Shown here piece by piece: positions 38,881-46,115 of a DNA stretch of 64,000 nucleotides (within the stretch, counting starts at the first letter, position 1; each line of letters begins with the position of its first letter). Position numbers and translations under genes: made by a program. The notes below the pieces were generated by a model, which saw only the letters and a program-made list of their open reading frames with translations, had not been told where the DNA came from and made no database searches. This DNA comes from Shewanella avicenniae (GTDB lineage Bacteria > Pseudomonadota > Gammaproteobacteria > Enterobacterales > Shewanellaceae): NCBI RefSeq assembly GCF_017354945.1, contig NZ_CP071503.1, forward strand, positions 2,728,001 to 2,792,000, given 5' to 3'.

Positions 38881-40828
38881 GTACGCCCAGCATGGGCATG
38901 AACTAATGAGGTGAAAGTCCTCTGTAGGAAGGTCACCGTTCGATAACATGCTGTTATTAAACGTTAACTACTAGCGAATGGCAAGGGCTTACCCGTGAGG
39001 GGCGGTCTGAAGGAAGCCGCTAGCAAATTTGCGAGCTGATGAACAAGAACATCATATGAGGCGTAGGCTGAAGGTGAGTTGGCACAAGACGACGAAACCA
39101 CGTGATCTAACGGCCACCGTAAATGATGCAGCAGTGCAAAGAAAGTTCATGTCCTTATCTGGGGAGATCTGCTTAGCATGCGATCGGTCATTAACCAGTA
39201 AGGCTCTGGTCTACAAGTGTCTTGGCTTTTCAATTTCATCGACTGGAAAGAGCGAATTAGATGAAAACCGATAGCGCATGACGGGGCAACTCGGCATGTG
39301 ATTAAGCAGAAGTCAGCAGACGGCATAGTAGCCCAACGCCTATCGTAATGGATGGGATATGGTGAAGGCCTGAACATTTAGAAGAAGGAGGAGTCTTGCC
39401 AAACTTGTCGATACCCACTACGTCGACAGACGATTACTATCAACAGCGTATTAGCCAGCAACCAGCCTTCAGCAGCAATCTATTTCAGCAACTACTCGAA
39501 CCTGAGAATCTACACCGAGCTTGGCGACAAGTGAAAGCCAATAATGGCGCGGCGGGCATTGATGGCATGACCATCGAATCCTTCCCGCGCTGGATGCAAC
39601 AAGGCGGCTGGCAACAGTGTAAATCTCAGCTTGAGCGAGGAGAATATCAACCCTCAGCGGTCAGGCGTGTAGAGATCGATAAATCCGATGGCGGTAAACG
39701 CAAATTGGGGATCCCTACCGTGATTGATCGTGTGATACAACAAGCAATCGCTCAAATACTCACGCCGTTGTTTGACCCTCACTTTTCAGTGAATAGCTTC
39801 GGCTTTAGGCCGAACAGAAACGCCCAACAGGCGGTACTACAAGTCAGGGATATCATCAAACAGAAACGCAAATTTGCCGTTGATGTTGATCTGTCCAAGT
39901 TCTTTGACCGCGTCAACCACGATCTGTTGATGACTCAGTTAAGGAGTAAGGTGCAGGATAAGCGTCTGCTGGCGCTTATTGGCAAATACCTACGAGCGGG
40001 CGTCATGGTCAACGACCAATTTGAAGCAAGCTTCGAAGGTGTACCTCAGGGCGGCCCACTCTCACCATTACTATCAAATATCATGCTGGATAGTTTGGAT
40101 AAAGAACTGGAAAGTCGAGGACATCACTTCGCCCGCTACGCTGATGACTTTATCATCTTGGTGAAGTCTCAACGGGCGGGAGAACGTGTTCTCAAGAGTA
40201 TTACTCATTATCTTGGTACGAAGCTAAAACTGATCGTTAACGAGCATAAAAGCCAAGTGGTTAAGGTAGGCCAAAGCAAATTCCTTGGTTTCACCTTTAA
40301 CCGAGGAAAGATCCAATGGCATGCCAACACGTTGCATGTTTTCAAACAAAAGATACGACGACTGACGAACCGCAATTGGGGAGTCAGTATGAGCTATCAA
40401 CTGTTTAAACTGCGGCAATATATGCAAGGTTGGATCAATTACTTTGGCATAGCCAACGCTTATCAAGGGTGCGTCGATTTAGACCACTGGATCCGTCGCC
40501 GAGTGCGTATGTGCTTCTGGCGTCAGTGGCGAAAACCACGGACTAAGGTGCAAAACCTACTGAAACGAGGTGTCAGGATCCAAGCAGCCGTTGCTTGTGG
40601 GCTCACAAGTAAAGGCCCTTGGCGTAGCTCGAAAACGCCAGGCATACAGCAAGCGCTGAGTAACGAATATCTGACGAACGCAGGATTGTATTCACTAAGA
40701 GATGGATGGATTTCTGTTCATTATCCTAGCCAAATAACAGGTTAGGTGTTCTAGATGAACCGCCCTGTGCGGAGCCGCATGCAGGGTGGTGTGGGGGCTG
40801 GAGGCTAGATACCTCCGGCTACCCGATT
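38879..40828 (+). mobile_element. group II intron, probably class IIC-attC
   Basis: The 5' end GTGTACGCCCAGCATGGGCA is followed by GAGGTGAAAGTCCTC, typical of domain I. A reverse transcriptase gene lies inside domain IV. The 3' part, GAACCGCCCTGTGCGG, GCCGCATGCAGGGTGGTGTG and a final hairpin ending CTACCCGATT, looks like domains V and VI. Insertion at the outer end of an attC, with the intron opposite in direction to the cassette, fits the IIC-attC class. Exact ends are estimates within a few bases. Confidence 0.82.
39396..40745 (+). CDS. ltrA: group II intron reverse transcriptase/maturase
   Basis: 449 residues. RT domain with GIPTVIDRVIQQA, SFGFRPNRNAQQAV, VDVDLSKFFDRVNHD, EGVPQGGPLSPLLSNI and the catalytic YADD (FARYADDFIIL), followed by the maturase domain X (INYFGIA, WRQWRKPRTK). 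No C-terminal HNH endonuclease is present, as expected of class C introns that insert by priming on nascent strands. Start is TTG with GAAGGAGGAG just upstream. The frame is intact, so the intron may still be mobile. Confidence 0.93.
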   Translation: MPNLSIPTTSTDDYYQQRISQQPAFSSNLFQQLLEPENLHRAWRQVKANNGAAGIDGMTIESFPRWMQQGGWQQCKSQLERGEYQPSAVRRVEIDKSDGGKRKLGIPTVIDRVIQQAIAQILTPLFDPHFSVNSFGFRPNRNAQQAVLQVRDIIKQKRKFAVDVDLSKFFDRVNHDLLMTQLRSKVQDKRLLALIGKYLRAGVMVNDQFEASFEGVPQGGPLSPLLSNIMLDSLDKELESRGHHFARYADDFIILVKSQRAGERVLKSITHYLGTKLKLIVNEHKSQVVKVGQSKFLGFTFNRGKIQWHANTLHVFKQKIRRLTNRNWGVSMSYQLFKLRQYMQGWINYFGIANAYQGCVDLDHWIRRRVRMCFWRQWRKPRTKVQNLLKRGVRIQAAVACGLTSKGPWRSSKTPGIQQALSNEYLTNAGLYSLRDGWISVHYPSQITG

Positions 40829-40891
40829 AGCTACCGCGGCTTTGTTTCCTAAATCGGTTTAGCGAACCTAGTTGTTATAGTTGTTTAAATA

Positions 40892-41446
40892 TCAAACGAT
40901 ATACTGAGTTTCAGGCATACCTAGTCCAATAAGCTTGTTTAAAGCCCTTATCATGGCGTAAGTCTCTCCCACCTGAGCGTTATAATTTCGCATACTCAGC
41001 GTCCCTCCCAGTAATTGCTTTATCCTATACATAGCTGTTTCTGAGATTGACCGCCGATGGTAACCATAACGTTTCTTCCACTTTTTATTGGAACCATAAA
41101 ATTGCTGCCAACTTACCGCTAAATTACGTGGATGCCCACGTTCCCATAAGGCGGCACCTTCCCGTGGTGGGATCAGCGTAAACGCTCGCTTTTTACGAAT
41201 TGCCATATGGCACTCTCGTGTGTCATAAGCTCCATCGCCTGAGATGCTACGGATTTTCCGGTGGGTTTGTTTGAGCAGATTAGGCAACACTTCTGCATCA
41301 GTCACATTTGATAAGCTGAGTTCTGCACCAATGATCTCATGAGTATGAGTATCGACGGCGATATGCAGTTTACGCCACACGCGTCGCTTACCATCTGTGC
41401 CATGCTTCTTCACTTTCCACTCACCTTCGCCATAGACTTTCAAACC
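40892..41446 (-). pseudogene. IS903-like transposase, C-terminal part
   Basis: The 184 residues after the break: GLKVYGEGEWKVKKHG at the junction, the second DDE aspartate (ISGDGAYDT), and the glutamate region (RRSISETAMYRIKQLLGG). Joined to the N-terminal part across the inserted element it completes a 307-residue transposase. Without precise excision of the insert it cannot be made, so the gene is broken. Confidence 0.87.
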
Positions 41447-41512
41447 AGTTGAATCGCCACTGATTTCCTAGACACCTTTTAGTTAGATAAACTAGCTAAA
41501 AAAGAGGTGTCC

Positions 41513-41791
41513 ATGAGCCATAAACGTTACCCCGAACAATTCAAAATCGAAGCAGTAAAGCAAGTTACTGTTGCCGGTCATTCTGTTGCTGATGTTGCTC
41601 AGCGTTTAGGTACTACCACTCACAGTCTTTATGCCTGGATTAAGCGCTATGGTCCTGATTCCAAGGAACACCTTCAGCAATCTGCTGAGTCCGCCGAAAT
41701 TCGACGACTACAAAAAGAGCTTAAGCGCGTTACTGAAGAACGTGACCTGTTAAAAAAAGCCGCGGCGTACTTCGCAAGCCACCCCGAGTAA
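41513..41791 (+). CDS. IS3-family transposase OrfA
   Basis: 92 residues from the ATG at 41513 (MSHKRYPEQFKIEAVKQV), with GAGG ahead; a GTG two codons upstream is less likely. Helix-turn-helix (HSVADVAQRLGTTTHSLYAWI) is followed by a leucine-zipper-like helix (RRLQKELKRVTEERDLLKKA). It binds the IS ends and is also the N-terminal part of the OrfAB transposase. Confidence 0.93.
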   Translation: MSHKRYPEQFKIEAVKQVTVAGHSVADVAQRLGTTTHSLYAWIKRYGPDSKEHLQQSAESAEIRRLQKELKRVTEERDLLKKAAAYFASHPE

Positions 41792-42669
41792 GATACGCCT
41801 TTATCCAAGAGCATCATCACAGCCACTCTGTACGACAACTGTGTCAGCTATTTGATGTTCATCCGAGCGGGTATTACGCGTGGAGGAGCTGCGCAAAGTC
41901 GAAGCGACAACGTGACAATGAACGACTTACAGGTCAACTCAAACAGTGTTGGCTTGAGTCTGGTGGCGTCTATGGATACCGCAAACTTCATCGAGATCTG
42001 CGTGATCTTGGTGAGCAATGCGGTATTAATCGCGTACATCGCCTGATGCAGCGAGCGGGATTGCGAGCACAAGTTGGTTATCGCAAGCCTAGAGCTCGTA
42101 GTGGTGAGCAGCATGTTGTAACACCAAATCGTTTAGAACGGCAATTTAACCCCTTAGCGCCGAACAAAGCGTGGGTGACGGATATTACCTATATCAAAAC
42201 ACATGAAGGTTGGCTCTATCTTGGCGCAGTGATGGACTTGTTCTCACGTCGCATTATTGGTTGGTCAATGGGCAGTCGTATCACCAAAGAGCTTGCGCTA
42301 GATGCGTTATTAATGGCGGTATGGCGTCGTAAACCTGATGGCAAAGTGCTGGTTCATTCAGATCAGGGAAGCCAATACACCAGCCATGATTGGAATGAAT
42401 TTTTAAGTGCTCATGGCTTGGAAGGTAGCATGAGCCGTCGAGGCAATTGCCATGATAACGCCGTAGCCGAGAGCTTCTTTCAACTGCTGAAACGTGAACG
42501 AATTAAGCTAAAAATCTATGCGACAAGGGACGACGCAAAGATGGATGTGTTTAATTATATTGAGATGTTTTACAACCCAAAACGACAGCATAGTTCCAAT
42601 GATGGGCTATCACCGCTAGAATATGAACGTCAGTATTTTAATGAGGCTAAAAGTCGTCTAGTGAAGTAG
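41752..42669 (+). CDS. IS3-family transposase OrfB (DDE integrase domain, via -1 frameshift)
   Basis: The frame one base back from orfA is open from the A7 run at 41752-41758 to 42669, so OrfAB is made by -1 slippage on TTA AAA AAA GCC. The HTH_21 part (HSVRQLCQLFDVHPSGYYAW) and the rve domain carry the DDE set: WVTDITYIKT, VHSDQGSQYTS and a final glutamate in DNAVAESFFQLLK. No stops interrupt it, so the element could be active. A shorter independent start at 42046 lacks the first third. Confidence 0.9.
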   Translation, partial: KKSRGVLRKPPRVRYAFIQEHHHSHSVRQLCQLFDVHPSGYYAWRSCAKSKRQRDNERLTGQLKQCWLESGGVYGYRKLHRDLRDLGEQCGINRVHRLMQRAGLRAQVGYRKPRARSGEQHVVTPNRLERQFNPLAPNKAWVTDITYIKTHEGWLYLGAVMDLFSRRIIGWSMGSRITKELALDALLMAVWRRKPDGKVLVHSDQGSQYTSHDWNEFLSAHGLEGSMSRRGNCHDNAVAESFFQLLKRERIKLKIYATRDDAKMDVFNYIEMFYNPKRQHSSNDGLSPLEYERQYFNEAKSRLVK

Positions 42670-42679
42670 TGGCGATTCA

Positions 42680-43048
42680 AGTAGAGTCGATAGCCAAGTG
42701 CTCAATAGTGCCTCTAGTCTTGGTTTTAAAAGCAATATTGACAGTCTTTGCTCGTTTGCTGATGCTGGTGTAATGTGGACAGGATAAAGGAATATCAGCG
42801 AGTTTAAACACCGAATTGATAAAGCCTTGCAGCGCTCGTAGTGGCATGGAGAAAACACGTTTAACCATCAGTGCGGTGGTAATTGCCAGGTCACTGAACA
42901 AACGAGGGCGGCCTTTCTTATTCCGTACAACTTCGGATTTCCAATGGGTAATAGCATCCTCATCAATCCAAAAGGTAAGCGAACCTCGATTAATCAAGGC
43001 TTGGTTATAGTGGCTCCAATTGGTCGTCTTGTAGCGAGGTTTTGGCAC
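42680..43048 (-). pseudogene. IS903-like transposase, N-terminal part
   Basis: 123 residues starting MPKPRYKTTNWSHYNQALIN, including GRPRLFSDLAITTALMVKRV and ending at the first DDE aspartate in HLAIDST, exactly at the target duplication of the IS3-family element. The following GLKVYG lies on the other side of the insert. Confidence 0.87.
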
Positions 43049-43128
43049 GGTGATAGAGGAAGTTAGTGGTCTGTGCCGATCAGATCTGCGGTTACGGTAT
43101 TAGTTCAACCGATTTAGGAAACAAAGCC

Positions 43129-43254
43129 TACCTCTATTGGAAAAAGGATGAAGAGCAGGCCAAGAGCACCGCTACAGATGCTAAAGCGCTGCTGCTCTAT
43201 TTCAGATTTCTCCATCAAAACAATCTCAATTATTGGCAGTTACTACAAGATTAA
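43129..43254 (+). pseudogene. truncated end of an unknown gene
   Basis: Directly outside the IS903-like right end an open frame encodes 41 residues (YLYWKKDEEQAKSTATDAKA, then LLLYFRFLHQNNLNYWQLLQD split) to a TAA. The codon use and helical character look like real protein, so it may be the 3' remnant of a gene cut by the IS. I do not recognise it. The next 77 bases (43255-43331) hold nothing clear. Confidence 0.35.
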
Positions 43255-43331
43255 TATAAACCCTCCACCCTATCCGGGAAGCCGACATGAAATTGTAGAG
43301 CTGTAGCAGAATTAGGATCTGCTATTTAGGG

Positions 43332-44072
43332 TCAGTAGTTACCATTTTCACGAGAAAGCAATTCCTCAATTTTTGACAGAGCATTGTTATCTTCGACTGA
43401 ATATGCGGTATTGACACTTAACAACGTGCCGGAAGGAGAAAGTAACAAAATCGTTGGATATGCCTTGACTGAAATTTGGTCAAGCCAAGGTTTTGCCTCG
43501 GCAATAATTTCTGCTTTGACACTGAATTTAGCCGCAAAGCTACGACTTTCTTGGATTGAATCAAAAGTCACATATAGAACATTCACAGTAGGATGCTTAT
43601 CTATGAAATCGTTAATTTGAGGAACTTCATGTATGCAAGCGACACACTCTGCAAAAAAGGCACTGATTAAAGTGTATTTATCAGCATTTAGATTCTGATT
43701 CACAGATCTACCCATTAAGTTTTTGCCAACTATACTTGGTACAACATCCCCAATATTCACACCAAGGAGTTTATTTTTATCTTCATAGTTCACTTTAATT
43801 ATTGCAGTATGTTTTTCCGTGTCCTTAATTTGTACCAATTTTACATCTTTTTGTTGTTTCGCCGCTTCGGCATAATACTTCTGCATATTTGCCAAGAAAT
43901 CTTCGCTTGAGACAATTATACCTTGTGGGTTTTCAAACTGTACATCATATCCTTGCAACCCGAAGGAATTGATCAAATTTTCCTTTGTTAACTCACCTGA
44001 ACTAACGTTATTAGTTATCAATAAGATAAATGAATACAAAAGTACTTTTGCTAAGGTTTTCATCTTGCTCAT
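43332..44072 (-). CDS. exported thioredoxin-fold protein (TlpA/redoxin-like)
   Basis: 247 residues from the ATG at 44072; a GTG at 44105 is an alternative. A signal or membrane anchor (KTLAKVLLYSFILLITNNV) precedes an uncharacterised region with a lone domain to about 120, then a thioredoxin-like domain whose active site is FFAECVACIHEVPQ, a CxxC motif, with the cis-proline segment KAYPTILLLS. A periplasmic thiol-disulfide role is inferred. It is AT-rich compared with the core genes, lies in the nest on the same strand as the attC, and may be cassette or island cargo. Confidence 0.7.
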   Translation of the reverse strand: MSKMKTLAKVLLYSFILLITNNVSSGELTKENLINSFGLQGYDVQFENPQGIIVSSEDFLANMQKYYAEAAKQQKDVKLVQIKDTEKHTAIIKVNYEDKNKLLGVNIGDVVPSIVGKNLMGRSVNQNLNADKYTLISAFFAECVACIHEVPQINDFIDKHPTVNVLYVTFDSIQESRSFAAKFSVKAEIIAEAKPWLDQISVKAYPTILLLSPSGTLLSVNTAYSVEDNNALSKIEELLSRENGNY

Positions 44073-44105
44073 CACATCCGAGTAATCCAATGACAATAAA
44101 GACAC

Positions 44106-44576
44106 TATCTTTCAACGAGACACTATACTTCAAGTATCAAAATGTAACGATAGCGTTCGCATTTGTAATTAATGAAATTTAGTCAATTAACACAGGGGAA
44201 CAAACCGCCCGCCATAGTGCTATGGCACGAAATAAGCATTTTAAACAAAGGTATGTCATCGCCAGTTTACTTAAAATGGTGATCCGCCCTAACGATAACT
44301 TCTAGTCAGCTTCAGGCTAGTATCAGGAATGCCGTCGAGGGCAGAACCTTATTTCACACCCGGCTTGTCACCAGAATATGTTCAAATTCCACTTATTACT
44401 CTTATTTATCAATCGTTCCGGTGAATCGCCACCATTACACTAGTCACTCTGTAGCATTACTAAAATTTGGTCAACATACTCGATTCAGCTCGTTTGGCCG
44501 AGTTTGGTTGCAACTCGCAATGGGGCATTTTCGATTTAGCAATGGCAACGTACCGACTGCAATCGCTGCCATTTTA
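44106..44576. other. gene-free stretch
   Basis: About 470 bases between the thioredoxin-like gene and the tandem repeats. Frames here are short and lack good starts; a 92-codon plus-strand frame (44421-44699) runs through the repeats and has no recognisable content. A GTTAGGGCGG segment near 44290 recalls attC ends but no paired arms were found. Confidence 0.4.
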
Positions 44577-44636
44577 GTATGGTACTCTAATACTCAGTAT
44601 GAATCTTTATTACTTGGTATGAGACTTCATTACTCT
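44577..44636 (-). repeat. three tandem 20-bp repeats
   Basis: GTATGGTACTCTAATACTCA, GTATGAATCTTTATTACTTG and GTATGAGACTTCATTACTCT follow one another with an exact 20-base period. Their complement contains the (A/G)AAGNNTCATAC unit also found three times downstream of xni. The 20-base period (two helical turns) suggests a protein-binding array upstream of the DUF3192 gene. Confidence 0.7.
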
Positions 44637-44747
44637 CACACAATAGCATGGCTGCAACCACGGCAAATTATCTTACAATTCAGACTTGAAACTCTGTAGT
44701 AAATCATCAGATGATAGCGATTATCACTTTTTGCTTTCATTAAGCTC

Positions 44748-45125
44748 ATGAAAAACAAAATCCCCGTAATTATCGGCGCTATCTTTTTGTCTTATTTAGC
44801 GTTTGTCGCGGTTATTATGCTGGTATATGAACCATCTCCAGATGATATGAGCTGGGAAGATCGGCAAGCCTATAACCGAGGAAAAATTAGTGAATTGCAC
44901 CTTGGCGATCCGCTCGCACAAGTACAGTTGGCGATGGGACATGCCGACTTTTCTGAGGCAAAATTGTTTGACGGCAAGAAAATGCTGGTGCTGTTCTATC
45001 AAACCCAACGAACCGTATCCGATGGATTGATTACCCGAGATGAATGCACCCCGCTATTGTTTGTCGATGAGCAATTAGTGGCTTGGGGAGATGATACCTA
45101 TCAGCAGTATTTACTGCCGAAGTAA
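44748..45125 (+). CDS. DUF3192 family protein, membrane-anchored
   Basis: 125 residues. One N-terminal hydrophobic segment (IPVIIGAIFLSYLAFVAVIM) anchors a small domain with NRGKISELHLGDPLAQV, MGHADFSE, VLFYQTQRTVSDG and DECTPLLF. The same set occurs in the lipoprotein gene near 52800, so the two are paralogs. The layout (short lead, LxLGxSxxxVxxxLGxPD) recalls SmpA/OmlA-like BamE folds, but function is unknown. Confidence 0.78.
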   Translation: MKNKIPVIIGAIFLSYLAFVAVIMLVYEPSPDDMSWEDRQAYNRGKISELHLGDPLAQVQLAMGHADFSEAKLFDGKKMLVLFYQTQRTVSDGLITRDECTPLLFVDEQLVAWGDDTYQQYLLPK

Positions 45126-45140
45126 GGGGCCTGTATAACG

Positions 45141-45166
45141 AAAAAACCGCCAATTGGCGGTTTTTT
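45141..45166. terminator. bidirectional terminator DUF3192 gene / purU
   Basis: AAAAAACCGCC / GGCGGTTTTTT is a perfect palindrome with an AATT centre between convergent genes. Confidence 0.92.
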
Positions 45167-45191
45167 AACAAATAAGATAACGTTAGATCGC

Positions 45192-46028
45192 TTACTTAAA
45201 CACCAGCGTCTTATTGCCGTTGACGACCACTTGGTTATTCACAACCAAGGCCAGCGCTTTTGAAAGCACACTCTTTTCGACGTCACGCCCCGCTTTTGCC
45301 ATATCTTCGGCACTATAGCTATGATCCACCGGGATTACGTCTTGCTTGATAATTGGGCCTTCATCGAGATTGTCATTCACAAAGTGCGCAGTCGCACCAA
45401 TAATCTTTACCCCGCGTTCCCACGCCTGACGATAAGGATTAGCGCCGATAAACGCCGGTAAGAATGAATGGTGAATATTGATAATTCGGTTCGGGAAACG
45501 ACTCACAAACCCCGAAGTCAACACCCGCATAAATTTAGCTAACACCACATAATCCGGTGCGTATGGCTCGACCACCTTGAGGATGGCTTGCTCATGTTCT
45601 TCGCGGCTATAACCTTCATGGGACACATAGTGAAATGGCACATCAAACTTTTGTGCTAACGGCCCTAACGTTTCGTAGTTACCAACAACCGCGGCAATCT
45701 CGACATCTAAAGCACCATAATAGGCCTTCATGAGCAAGTCACCGAGGCAATGAGCCTCTTTTGTCACCAGAATAACTACGCGCTTACGCCCCGCATCGAC
45801 CAAACGGGTGCGATTTTGCTTGGGTAATACCGCAGATAAGTCTGTCAGGAAACGTACCGAATCCAATTCACCGTCAAATTCAGTACGCATGAAGAAACGT
45901 TGCTGTTGGTTATCAACAAATTCGCTGTTTTTAATGATATTAAGCTGATGCTCGAAACAAACACCGGTGATTTTGGAAATCAAACCGGGCTCATCCGCAC
46001 AATCTGTCAGCAAAACTTTATGTGCCAT
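45192..46028 (-). CDS. purU: formyltetrahydrofolate deformylase PurU
   Basis: Hydrolyses 10-formyl-THF to formate and THF, balancing one-carbon pools and supplying formate for purine synthesis. About 278 residues from the ATG at 46028 (GGGG five bases upstream); an ATG four codons earlier is possible. N-terminal ACT domain (ADEPGLISKITGVCFEH), then the formyl-transferase domain with NIHHSFLPAFIGANPY and VNDNLDEGPII holding the catalytic Asn-His-Asp residues. Confidence 0.95.
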   Translation of the reverse strand: MAHKVLLTDCADEPGLISKITGVCFEHQLNIIKNSEFVDNQQQRFFMRTEFDGELDSVRFLTDLSAVLPKQNRTRLVDAGRKRVVILVTKEAHCLGDLLMKAYYGALDVEIAAVVGNYETLGPLAQKFDVPFHYVSHEGYSREEHEQAILKVVEPYAPDYVVLAKFMRVLTSGFVSRFPNRIINIHHSFLPAFIGANPYRQAWERGVKIIGATAHFVNDNLDEGPIIKQDVIPVDHSYSAEDMAKAGRDVEKSVLSKALALVVNNQVVVNGNKTLVFK

Positions 46029-46115
46029 TTTAGCCCCCATACATCTTTAAGGCTGAAGAATATGCCACATAAAAAGCCAATTGGCTGCACAAACATCAAG
46101 ATTTAGTTCAAATTA

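Larger units (their letters stand above)
41450..42679 (+). mobile_element. IS3-family insertion sequence, apparently intact
   Basis: 1230 bp with inverted ends TGAATCGCCACT at both termini, extended imperfectly through CTAGAC and CTTTTAG. Three-base direct repeats AGT flank it (41447-41449 and 42680-42682). Removing the element plus one AGT restores the transposase reading frame IDST-GLK exactly. It holds orfA and orfB joined by a -1 frameshift site. Confidence 0.93.
40838..43128 (-). mobile_element. IS903-like IS5-family element, interrupted by an IS3-family element
   Basis: Terminal inverted repeats GGCTTTGTTTCCTAAATC at 40838 and its complement ending at 43128 match the IS903 end sequence closely. 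Subtracting the 1233 bases of the nested element and its duplicated target leaves 1058 bp, essentially the IS903 length (1057). The 9-base flanks AGCTACCGC and TACCTCTAT do not match, so no target duplication is preserved. The left end is ten bases from the intron's 3' end. Confidence 0.88.

Noticed and set aside
42046..42669. Separate 207-codon OrfB start inside the IS3-family element
   Set aside because: The frame is open far upstream to the slippery site, so the ATG at 42046 is internal to the fusion transposase.
43066..43128. Start of a 62-codon plus-strand frame covering the IS903-like right end
   Set aside because: The first 21 codons are IS terminal sequence; only the part outside the IS could be gene remnant.
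44421..44699. 92-codon plus-strand frame across the 20-bp repeats
   Set aside because: Repeat-driven, lacks a ribosome site and resembles no protein family.
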